This document shows positions 19,899 through 26,841 of a DNA stretch of 29,470 nt, in pieces. Every line of letters starts with the position of its first letter. Within the stretch, counting starts at the first letter, position 1. Position numbers and translations under genes: made by a program. Origin of the DNA: Clostridiaceae bacterium (GTDB taxonomy: Bacteria; Bacillota; Clostridia; Oscillospirales; Acutalibacteraceae); contig JAEDKI010000005.1 of the NCBI GenBank assembly GCA_016295895.1, positions 1-29,470 of the forward strand, in the 5' to 3' direction. Under the pieces are notes generated by a model. The model saw nothing but the letters and a program-made list of their open reading frames with translations. It had not been told where the DNA came from and searched no databases.

Positions 19899-22457
19899 TC
19901 AGCAGGTTGCGCCGCCCTTGACTTTCTTTTCAAGAACCGCCGATTTGTCGATATCGGAATTGAGCAGCTTATCTTCAACATATTCAAATCCGAGGCGGTT
20001 GACCGTGTCGGCGAAGCGTTCGCCCGTGATACCCTCGTCACGGAAGAACAGGATAGCCTTTTCAACCGTATCGAGAACCTCTGCCTCGCTCGTGAACAGC
20101 TTTGAAAGCGGCTTGCCGTTGGCAATCTTCTTGCCCCATCTGCCGCCGATATAAATTCTGTAGCCGTTTGTGTATTCCTCGGTAACGCCGAACGGGCATT
20201 TGGATTTACAGCGTCCGCAGCCGTTGCAGGCGTCGGAGTCAACCTTCAGCATTCCGTTCTCAAGAGTTGCAACCTTAATCGGGCAGGCGGTTTCAACCTG
20301 ACATTTCTTGCACCCTCTGCACTTTGAAAAATCAAACATCGGAACTCTCTGACCGATAATGCCAAGGTCGTTAAGGTCGGGTTTAACGCAGTTATTCGGG
20401 CAGCCTCCGACGGCTATTTTGAATTTGTGAGGCAGGATAACATCGTGATATCCCTTATAGAAACGCTCGTGTATTTTTTCGCTCAGACCGAAGGTATCGA
20501 TAAGACCGTATTGGCAGGTTGTGCCCTTGCAGGAAACAACGGGGCGAACCTTTGAGCCCGTTCCGCCTGTTTCAAGACCGTGCTCGGCAAGAAAAGCAAT
20601 CAGAGGGTCGATGTTTTCATAGCGAACTCCCTGAATTTCGATTGTCAGACGGGTTGTCATGGCAACCTCGCCGCTGCCGTAAAGCTCGGCGGCTTCGGTT
20701 ATCGCCTTGTTTTCTTCGGCTGTTATCTTGCCGTTGCGGGTGATGATGCGAACATTGAACACATCGCCGAAGCGTTTATCCTGAAGGCATCCGAGACCCT
20801 TGACACGCTTGATTTCCTCTGCGGAGAGCTTTCCGCCGTTCGGAACGGAACGCTTGATAACATTAAAGGTTGCTCCGCCCTCAAGCACTCTGGTGTTTGT
20901 GAAGCCGAGAGCCTTCAGCTTGTTCTGAGTGAGATATCCTCTCTTGCCTCTGGCGCAGACAAGCAGAAGGTTTTCGTCCTTTGAGTATTTTGCCGAAGCC
21001 TCTGCGGCTTTGGTCAGGTCAAACCACTCAGCGCCGGGCAGGGTCGGAGCGGGGTGAGCGTCGATGAGCTTGTAGCTCTTTGCCGCACCGTCAGCGTATT
21101 CGGCGGGAGTGAAAGTATCAAATCTGCCGCTTATTTTGTTGAGAAGAATTGAGCATGCGGCGGCAAACGGATGAATTGCGGTTGAGAACGGCGGCGCATA
21201 GGCGAAATCCATTGTCACAAAATCGTCAGCCTTACAGCCCATTGAAATGCCGACAACGGCGATATCCGCCATTTTATCAACTGCACCCTTGCCGAGAACC
21301 TGCATTCCGAGCAGTCTGTGGCTGCTGCGTTCGGCAATCAATTTTGTAATAAAGAATGAAGAATCGGGATAATAATGCGCCTTGTCATCGCTCACGCAGA
21401 GAACCGATACGGCGTCAAAGCCCTCTGCCTTTGCTTTTTCTTCGGTCAGACCCGTTCTTGCGGCGCTGAGCTCGTCGGAGATTTTAACAACGCCCGTGCC
21501 GAGACAGCCCTTGTATTCGGTTTGCTCTCCGCCGAGAGTCAGAGCAAGCGCTCTGCCCGTGATGTTGGCGGTTGAACCCATAGCCGACCATTGACTGCCG
21601 CCCGTGATGCGGTTTTTGACAAGCGCACAGTCGCCGACAGCGTAGATATCGGGCAGATTTGTTGCCTGAAATTCATCGGTAACAATACAGCCCTTTTCCA
21701 TATTCAAGCCTGAGTTTTCAAGGAATTTCGTTGCGGGGCGGATTCCGACGGAAAGAATAACAAGGTCGGCGGGAATAAATCCCGAGGCGGTCTGAACGCC
21801 TTGAACGGAATCTGTTCCGCTGATTGACTCAAGAGCGGTTTTGGTCAGCACACGAACGCCCTTTGCCTGCAAATGACGGCGGATATAATCTGCGGTGTCG
21901 CTGTCAAAGAGACCGGGCAGAAGCTGAGACGCCATGTCGATAACCGTAACGGAAATGCCCTTTGCTTTAAGATTTTCGGCAACCTCAAGGCCGATAAAGC
22001 CGCCGCCGACCACAACGGCCTTTTTGCAGTTGTTTTCTTCGGCGTAGCTTCTTATATCAATAGCGTCCTCGGGTGTGCGAACGCAGAAAACGCCCGGAAG
22101 CTCCGTTCCCTTAACAGGGGGGATAACGGGCTGAGCGCCCACGGCGATAACGAGCCTGTCATAGCCGACGGTTTCGCCGTTGACGGTGACTGTTTTGCTT
22201 TCGGGGTCAACTGCCGTAACCTCGCTCTTTGTGTGAACGGTTGTTCCCGTCAGACCCATGAATTTTTCGGGGCTGTTGACTATAAGCTCCTCCCTCGATT
22301 CGATAGAGCCGCCAATATAATACGGAAGCCCGCAGCCTGCATAAGAAATATCGGCGGATTTTGTGTAAATAACAATTTCAGCGTTCGGATTTTCACGCTT
22401 CAGCTTTGCCGCCGTTTTCGTTCCTGCCGCAACTCCGCCTATGATAATTACCTTCAT
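19899..22457 (-). CDS. Fusion: CoA-disulfide reductase + rhodanese + siroheme sulfite reductase + 2x[4Fe-4S] ferredoxin
   Basis: An 852-residue multidomain sulfur-redox enzyme. Residues 1-445 are a CoA-disulfide/persulfide reductase flavoprotein: FAD motif IIIGGVAAG (4-12), active cysteine C42 in YAGCGLPYY, NAD motif VVGGGFIGLEVAENL (149-163), FAD motif IYAVGDCA (271-278) and YAPPFS (420-425). Residues about 460-535 are a rhodanese domain with C501 in VCARGKRG. Residues about 568-705 are a sulfite/nitrite-reductase unit: C643-x4-C648 (SCKGTTCQYG) and C686-x3-C690 (GGCPNNC) to bind siroheme and [4Fe-4S]. Residues 711-757 carry two ferredoxin motifs, CRGCKKCQVETACP and CNGCGRCKSKCP. The protein ends in GGATC. 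NADH-driven reduction of persulfide, polysulfide or sulfite to sulfide is inferred. GGAGG supports ATG 22457. CoADR-rhodanese fusions are known; this larger fusion is unusual to me. Confidence 0.9.
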   Translation of the reverse strand: MKVIIIGGVAAGTKTAAKLKRENPNAEIVIYTKSADISYAGCGLPYYIGGSIESREELIVNSPEKFMGLTGTTVHTKSEVTAVDPESKTVTVNGETVGYDRLVIAVGAQPVIPPVKGTELPGVFCVRTPEDAIDIRSYAEENNCKKAVVVGGGFIGLEVAENLKAKGISVTVIDMASQLLPGLFDSDTADYIRRHLQAKGVRVLTKTALESISGTDSVQGVQTASGFIPADLVILSVGIRPATKFLENSGLNMEKGCIVTDEFQATNLPDIYAVGDCALVKNRITGGSQWSAMGSTANITGRALALTLGGEQTEYKGCLGTGVVKISDELSAARTGLTEEKAKAEGFDAVSVLCVSDDKAHYYPDSSFFITKLIAERSSHRLLGMQVLGKGAVDKMADIAVVGISMGCKADDFVTMDFAYAPPFSTAIHPFAAACSILLNKISGRFDTFTPAEYADGAAKSYKLIDAHPAPTLPGAEWFDLTKAAEASAKYSKDENLLLVCARGKRGYLTQNKLKALGFTNTRVLEGGATFNVIKRSVPNGGKLSAEEIKRVKGLGCLQDKRFGDVFNVRIITRNGKITAEENKAITEAAELYGSGEVAMTTRLTIEIQGVRYENIDPLIAFLAEHGLETGGTGSKVRPVVSCKGTTCQYGLIDTFGLSEKIHERFYKGYHDVILPHKFKIAVGGCPNNCVKPDLNDLGIIGQRVPMFDFSKCRGCKKCQVETACPIKVATLENGMLKVDSDACNGCGRCKSKCPFGVTEEYTNGYRIYIGGRWGKKIANGKPLSKLFTSEAEVLDTVEKAILFFRDEGITGERFADTVNRLGFEYVEDKLLNSDIDKSAVLEKKVKGGATC

Positions 22458-22491
22458 AGTATTGCCTCCAAAACAGATAAATAACGGAAAA

Positions 22492-22520
22492 ATTATATCA
22501 TATACGGTCGAAAAAATCAA
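22492..22520 (-). promoter_or_regulatory. Strong sigma-A promoter of the sulfur-redox fusion gene
   Basis: On the minus strand TTGATT (22520-22515) and a perfect TATAAT (22497-22492), 17 bases apart, with a TG just before the -10 (extended -10). The start codon lies 35 bases downstream. Confidence 0.8.
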
Positions 22521-22533
22521 ATGAACATTTTGG

Positions 22534-22574
22534 CTTAAAAAGCCCCCGAATACCGCTGATGCGATAAACGGGGG
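22534..22574 (-). terminator. Terminator of the rpmH-rnpA-yidD-yidC-khpB operon
   Basis: On the minus strand CCCCCG pairs with CGGGGG, with a further short inner stem, followed by CTTTTTAAG. It lies directly after the khpB stop codon. Confidence 0.8.
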
Positions 22575-22579
22575 AGAAA

Positions 22580-23440
22580 TCATTTGTTAATTTCGATTTT
22601 GCCGTAAAGAGATGAACCGACAGAATCCGAGCGGGGAGCTCTTGCGGGAGCCTGAGTCTCGGAAGAAGAACCGGTGTCTCTTCTGTCTCTGTTGCCTTTG
22701 TAGCCGCCCTTGTTATAGCCTCTGTTGTTATAACCGCCCTTGTTGTAGCCGCCTCTGCCCTTATTGTATCCGCCTCTGCCGTAGCCGTTGGTGGGCTTAA
22801 CGCCTTCTTCAAGAGTGATAACAACTTTTCTGTCGCTGTCTGCGCCGACGGAGTGCGAGGTTACGCCCTCAATCTCCTGAATCGTTGTGTGAATAATGCG
22901 GCGCTCATAGGGATTCATCGGCTCAAGAACAACATTTCTGCCGTATTTTCTGACCTTTGCCGCATTCTTGCGGGCAAGGGCTCTGAGAGTATTCTCTCTC
23001 TTTTCTCTGTAGTTGCCGACATTGATTGAAACTCTTCTGTGATCCTCTGCGCCCTTGTTGACAACAAGGCGGGTCAGATACTGAATGGCGTCAAGAGTCT
23101 CGCCCCTTCTGCCGATAACCGAGCCGTAGTCGTCTCCGCAGCTGATTTCGATGCGGACATCTTCTTCGTCTGCTTCAACGGAAATCTCAGCGTTTTCAAC
23201 GCCGAGGCTTTTGAGAATGGTCTGAAGATAATCCTTAGCCTTTGCAAAGGGATCGTCCTCAACCTCATAATAAGCTCTCATTTTTGCGGAAGAACCGCCG
23301 AAAAGGCCGAGAACCTTTGCCTTGGGTCTTTCAATAACATCATATTTTACATCTGCATCCTCGGGAGCTCCGAGAGCTTTGAGGGCAGCTTCTTTTGCTT
23401 CGTCAAGGGTTGCGCCGGTGCCGAATGCTTCTTTAATCAA
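22580..23440 (-). CDS. khpB: KhpB (Jag/EloR) RNA-binding protein with Gly/Tyr/Arg-rich tail
   Basis: A 286-residue RNA-binding protein. The Jag_N domain covers about 1-60, with KVLGLFGG. The KH domain has GSVIGRRGETLDAIQYL (106-122), with GRRG as the KH loop, and the R3H domain has NPYERRIIHTTIQE (176-189). In streptococci and lactobacilli KhpB with KhpA influences cell elongation and division. From about 218 to 254 comes a repetitive tail of GGYNKG and GRGGYNK units, followed by a Ser/Thr/Ala/Arg-rich end; classical KhpB usually stops soon after R3H. The start is TTG 23440 with GGCGGTG 7 bases upstream. It is the last gene of the rpmH operon, 36 bases after yidC; mnmE and mnmG, often next in Firmicutes, are not here. 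Confidence 0.95.
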   Translation of the reverse strand: MIKEAFGTGATLDEAKEAALKALGAPEDADVKYDVIERPKAKVLGLFGGSSAKMRAYYEVEDDPFAKAKDYLQTILKSLGVENAEISVEADEEDVRIEISCGDDYGSVIGRRGETLDAIQYLTRLVVNKGAEDHRRVSINVGNYREKRENTLRALARKNAAKVRKYGRNVVLEPMNPYERRIIHTTIQEIEGVTSHSVGADSDRKVVITLEEGVKPTNGYGRGGYNKGRGGYNKGGYNNRGYNKGGYKGNRDRRDTGSSSETQAPARAPRSDSVGSSLYGKIEINK

Positions 23441-23476
23441 AATAATTCACCGCCTGTAAATAAAGTAAAAATAAAA

Positions 23477-24427
23477 TCAGTTGTTTGCTTCCTTATTCTT
23501 TGCAACAAGTTTAAGGCTGTTCTCTTTTGAACGGCGTTCAACGGTTTCGTCAATCATATCTCTGGCAATCATCTTTTTGGGATTGCAGAAATGGCCGACA
23601 ACAATGGTTGAAAGGAAGCCGAAAATGCTTGAGGCAATCCAATAAATACCGATACCGGCAGGATAGTTGACAACAAAGTAAAGTGATAACAGGGGCATAC
23701 CGAACATCATGCAGCCCATTGCGGGGTTGTTAGCCATGCTCGGATTAGACTTTTTCTGCTTAATCTGAGAATATACCGATGTTGCCATTGAAGAAAGGAA
23801 AGAGAGAACGGGGATTGCCCAGATGACATGAAGTCCGTGGCCTTTGGGGATATCGCCGAGCGAAAAGAGGCCGAAGAAGTCGAAATTAACGCTCTTGATT
23901 GCAGCGTAGGTTGCCTCGCTGACGCCGGCAATGCCCTGAAGCTTGTCAATGTTCTGCATAACCAGCAGTTCGCCGAGAAAGCTTGAATTGCCGAAAGTGG
24001 AAGTGTTGAGTTTTTTAACCGCCTCGGTGAGAAGAGTTATCTCCGCATCGGGAATTCTGAGAAAGTGGCTCAGGGGATAATAGATTGCACCGATAAGTCC
24101 GAAAAGCAGAACGAACTGAAAGAGCATGGGAACGCAGCCTGCGTTCATGGGGTTGTAGCCCTCACGCTGATAGAGAGCGCTCGTCTCCTCCTGAATTTTC
24201 TGCTGATTGCCTGCATATTTTTCCTGAATTTTGCGCAGCTTCGGCTGAATCCGCTGAGTTTTAACCATTCCTTTTTGCTGGCTGATTGTTGAAGGAGTCA
24301 TAAGAAGCCTTGCAAACAGGGTCAGCAGAATGATTGAAACAGCGTAATTCTGAAAGCCCACGGTGTCGTAGATCAGTCTTAATATAAAGCCGAAAGGTGT
24401 GCCGAGAATTTCATAAAGAAAGGTCAT
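23477..24427 (-). CDS. yidC: YidC/SpoIIIJ-type membrane protein insertase
   Basis: A 316-residue polytopic insertase of the YidC/Oxa1/Alb3 family that places proteins in the cytoplasmic membrane, alone or with SecYEG. The family core is visible: first helix with the conserved arginine in FARLLMTP (R40), the coiled cytoplasmic hairpin QRIQPKLRKIQEKYAGNQQKIQEETSALYQREGYNPM, the second helix PMLFQFVLLFGLIGAIYYP, and the C-terminal helices AIPVLSFLSSMAT, FGMPLLSLYFVVNYPAGIGIYWI. The roughly 50-residue extracytoplasmic loop after the second helix is normal for Clostridia. It lacks a Gram-negative periplasmic P1 domain. Its start overlaps the yidD stop (ATGA), so the two are translationally coupled. 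Confidence 0.97.
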   Translation of the reverse strand: MTFLYEILGTPFGFILRLIYDTVGFQNYAVSIILLTLFARLLMTPSTISQQKGMVKTQRIQPKLRKIQEKYAGNQQKIQEETSALYQREGYNPMNAGCVPMLFQFVLLFGLIGAIYYPLSHFLRIPDAEITLLTEAVKKLNTSTFGNSSFLGELLVMQNIDKLQGIAGVSEATYAAIKSVNFDFFGLFSLGDIPKGHGLHVIWAIPVLSFLSSMATSVYSQIKQKKSNPSMANNPAMGCMMFGMPLLSLYFVVNYPAGIGIYWIASSIFGFLSTIVVGHFCNPKKMIARDMIDETVERRSKENSLKLVAKNKEANN

Positions 24428-24666
24428 TTTTTATCCTCCGGGTGAGAATGTTTCTTTGGCGGAACCGGATCGTAACCGCCGGGGAACAGAACATTGCACC
24501 TCAATAGTCTGAAAATAGTGAGCAGGGTTCCTCGGAAAGCCCCGTGAACCTGAATCGCCTCAACGGCGTAGTGAGAGCAGGTCGGATAATACCTGCACAT
24601 GGGCGGAAAAAGCGGGGAGATATGCTTCTGATAAAAGCGAATTGCAGCAAGAAGAAACTTTTTCAT
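24424..24666 (-). CDS. yidD: YidD membrane protein insertion efficiency factor
   Basis: An 80-residue protein with the family pattern: FYQKHISPLFPPMCRYYPTCSHYAVEAI, with three clustered cysteines (CRYYPTCS), and RLLRCNVLFPGGYDPVP. YidD helps membrane protein insertion by YidC. The N-terminus is amphipathic, with a short hydrophobic stretch. ATG 24666 overlaps the rnpA stop codon (TAATG), and GGGAG lies upstream; a longer reading from 24690 lacks support. It sits in its usual place between rnpA and yidC. Confidence 0.95.
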   Translation of the reverse strand: MKKFLLAAIRFYQKHISPLFPPMCRYYPTCSHYAVEAIQVHGAFRGTLLTIFRLLRCNVLFPGGYDPVPPKKHSHPEDKK

Positions 24667-25022
24667 TATGAACCGTCTCCCGCTCCGCAACGAATAACTC
24701 CCAATTCCGTCAGGTGCTGCCGCATGACGGGAATGAGATCAGAGCTTTTAAGCTTTTTGGTCTTGAATCTTGCAACGAATACGATATCGCAGTTGCCGCT
24801 GCACATCGGATAAACCGAGGAGAATGCCGCCTTGATAATGCGGCGGCATCTGTTTCTCTCAACTGCACTGCCGAGCTTTTTTGCGGCAGTAACGCCGAAA
24901 CGGCAGCCGAATCCCCTGTTTTTGGCAACATAGGTGACAAGCTCGGGAGAAACTCTGGATTTCCCCCTGCCGTAGGCGTGATGAAATTCTGCGTTTTGCT
25001 TTAAAGTGGTTGCAGAAGACAT
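24666..25022 (-). CDS. rnpA: Ribonuclease P protein component
   Basis: A 118-residue basic protein that aids the RNase P RNA in maturing the 5' end of tRNAs. It shows FHHAYGRGKSRV near the N-terminus, FGVTAAKKLGSAV and the RNR signature AVERNRCRRIIKAAF, and family length is 110-120. It follows rpmH by 22 bases and overlaps yidD by one base. AGAAGGATTG precedes ATG 25022. Confidence 0.96.
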   Translation of the reverse strand: MSSATTLKQNAEFHHAYGRGKSRVSPELVTYVAKNRGFGCRFGVTAAKKLGSAVERNRCRRIIKAAFSSVYPMCSGNCDIVFVARFKTKKLKSSDLIPVMRQHLTELGVIRCGAGDGS

Positions 25023-25044
25023 TTTGCATCAATCCTTCTTCGGA

Positions 25045-25179
25045 TTAGTAGGAAAGCTGCTTTCTGCCCTTTGCTCTGCGGCGGGCAAGAACCTTGCGGC
25101 CGTTTCTGTCAGCCATTCTTTTGCGGAAGCCGTGTTCCATCTTGCGATGACGCTTTTTGGGCTGATAAGTTCTTTTCAT
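25045..25179 (-). CDS. rpmH: 50S ribosomal protein L34
   Basis: A 44-residue, very basic ribosomal protein: MKRTYQPKKRHRKMEHGF at the start and RRRAKGRKQLSY at the end, both fully typical. ATG 25179 has the strong site CGGAGG 8 bases upstream. It heads the rpmH-rnpA-yidD-yidC-khpB operon and diverges from dnaA. Confidence 0.98.
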   Translation of the reverse strand: MKRTYQPKKRHRKMEHGFRKRMADRNGRKVLARRRAKGRKQLSY

Positions 25180-25209
25180 TTTTCTAACCTCCGTTTCAAT
25201 AATTATATC

Positions 25210-25232
25210 TTCAGACCGGTTAAAGGTCTGAA
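25210..25232 (-). promoter_or_regulatory. Hairpin in the rpmH leader
   Basis: TTCAGACC (25210-25217) and GGTCTGAA (25225-25232) form a perfect 8-bp stem with a 7-base loop. It lies 31 bases before the rpmH start in a leader of about 140 bases. No T-run follows, so translational control or transcript stability is more likely than termination. Confidence 0.5.
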
Positions 25233-25325
25233 ACAATCGGAATTAACCTTGCAGAAGAAAAATACACGGTTAAAACTGATTATTAAGCATGGCAAAGCGA
25301 GGGTATAGCACCCCTCAGAGTACCT

Positions 25326-25355
25326 ATTATATAACAGCTTGACCGCCGATGTCAA
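25326..25355 (-). promoter_or_regulatory. Sigma-A promoter of the rpmH operon
   Basis: On the minus strand a perfect TTGACA (25355-25350) and a perfect TATAAT (25331-25326) with an 18-base spacer. This is the strongest promoter match in the window, in keeping with a ribosomal protein operon. Confidence 0.88.
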
Positions 25356-25394
25356 TATTTTTTTAAATTAAGTTACTTTTCTTTTTTTCGGTGC

Positions 25395-25423
25395 TTGAAA
25401 AGAACGGATTAGTGTGATATACT
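25395..25423 (+). promoter_or_regulatory. Sigma-A promoter of dnaA
   Basis: TTGAAA (25395-25400) and TATACT (25418-25423), 17 bases apart, with TG one base ahead of the -10 (extended -10). It diverges from the rpmH promoter 40 bases away. I find no TTATCCACA-type DnaA box in the whole rpmH-dnaA gap (25180-25475), so classical DnaA autoregulation is not evident. Confidence 0.8.
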
Positions 25424-25475
25424 GTAAAATGTATATTTATCGCTAAAAAAGTATTGATTGGGAGGAAAAGAGCAT

Positions 25476-26792
25476 ATGGAATCCCTGAAAGAGATGTGGT
25501 CGCTTGTCTGCGAACGGCTCAACGCCTCGTGCGGTGAAGTTATTCACGATATATGGTTCAAACCCCTTGAAATATTGAGCTTTGACGGAACAAGGGCAGA
25601 AATTGCCGCAAGCGAATTCAAGAAAAAAATAATTGAACAGAAATTTTACGGAGATCTGAAAGCGGCTTTTAAGGATGTTATGGGCTTTGATGTTGAGGTT
25701 GTTCTCGTTGACCCCAACTCCGTTGAAAAAAAGGCAACTCAGAGCGACAAAACGCCCTCAACCTCGCTGAGCATTGAGAAAAACACCTTTGATACCTTCG
25801 TTGTCGGCTCGTCAAACCGATTTGCCCACGCCGCCGCTCAGGCGGTTGCGGAGAATCCCGGCGCAGCCTCAACCTACAACCCGCTGTTTATCTACGGCAA
25901 TTCGGGTCTTGGCAAAACTCATCTGCTCTGCGCCATCAGCAACGCAATCAAGGCAAGAAATCCCTCAGCCGATATAATTTTCACAAGAGGCGAGGATTTT
26001 GTCAACCTTATCGTTAAAGGCATAAAAGAAAAAACGATGAACGAAATCCATGAGAAATACCGCAAATGCGATGTTCTTCTCGTTGACGATATTCAGTTCA
26101 TCGCAGGCAAGGAATCCACTCAGGAGGAATTTTTCCATACCTTCAATGCGCTCACTCAGGAGGGCAAACAGATAGTCCTGACCTCCGACAGAACGCCAAG
26201 GGATATTGAAATTCTTGATGAAAGGCTGAGAAACCGCTTCGAGTGGGGACTTATCGCCGACATTCAGCCGCCCGATATTGAAACAAGAATGGCGATTATT
26301 CAGCGCAAGGCGGACACGCTCGGTCTGGAGCTTCCTCCCGATGTTGTTCAGTTCATTGCGGAAAAAATCAAGGCGAATATCCGTCAGCTTGAGGGAGCGG
26401 TCAAGAAAATCAACGCCCATGTCAACATCGACGGAGCAACCGTCAACATTGCAATGGCGCAGAATGCGATAAGGGATCTCATGGCGGACAGCAGACCCGT
26501 TTCGGCAATCGTCAACAGCATAATCGCTGAGACTGCGAGAACCTTCGGCGTTCCTCAGGGAGATATTATTTCAAAGAAAAAAGACGCAAAAACCGCAAAG
26601 GCGAGGCAGATTGCCATTTACATAGTCCGTGAAATGACGGATCTGACTCAGAAGGAAATAAGCGAGTATTTCGGCGGCAGAGACAGAACGACGATTCTTT
26701 ATTCATGCGACGAAATTGCGAAAAAATCCGAAAAAGATTCCGCACTTAAAAAGACGATTGACAAAATCATCAAGAATGTGCAGGAGCAGTAA
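25476..26792 (+). CDS. dnaA: Chromosomal replication initiator DnaA
   Basis: A 438-residue initiator that binds DnaA boxes and opens the origin. Domain I covers about 1-80, a short linker 81-103, and the AAA+ domain from NTFDTFVVGSSNRFAH (103-118): Walker A GNSGLGKTH (141-149), Walker B LLVDDIQF (201-208), sensor and arginine finger LDERLRNRFEWGL (247-259). Domain IV has ARQIAIYIVREMTDLTQKEI and the signature GGRDRTTILYS (400-410). Most DnaA proteins have His in the GRDHTT motif; here it is Arg. ATG 25476 has GGGAGGA 9 bases upstream; a frame extension to 25458 is without support. ftsY follows at 49 bases, instead of the usual dnaN. Confidence 0.98.
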   Translation: MESLKEMWSLVCERLNASCGEVIHDIWFKPLEILSFDGTRAEIAASEFKKKIIEQKFYGDLKAAFKDVMGFDVEVVLVDPNSVEKKATQSDKTPSTSLSIEKNTFDTFVVGSSNRFAHAAAQAVAENPGAASTYNPLFIYGNSGLGKTHLLCAISNAIKARNPSADIIFTRGEDFVNLIVKGIKEKTMNEIHEKYRKCDVLLVDDIQFIAGKESTQEEFFHTFNALTQEGKQIVLTSDRTPRDIEILDERLRNRFEWGLIADIQPPDIETRMAIIQRKADTLGLELPPDVVQFIAEKIKANIRQLEGAVKKINAHVNIDGATVNIAMAQNAIRDLMADSRPVSAIVNSIIAETARTFGVPQGDIISKKKDAKTAKARQIAIYIVREMTDLTQKEISEYFGGRDRTTILYSCDEIAKKSEKDSALKKTIDKIIKNVQEQ

Positions 26793-26841
26793 TTATATAT
26801 AGCATTATACATTTTAATATACAGAACGCAGAGGTAGACGA

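Noticed and set aside
21873..22484. 203-residue plus-strand frame opposite the sulfur-redox fusion gene
   Set aside because: It mirrors the flavoprotein domain; no ribosome binding site and no recognisable domain.
25180..25475. rpmH-dnaA gap as the replication origin
   Set aside because: This is the usual place in Firmicutes, but I find no TTATCCACA-type box on either strand; the gap is filled by two divergent promoters and the rpmH leader.
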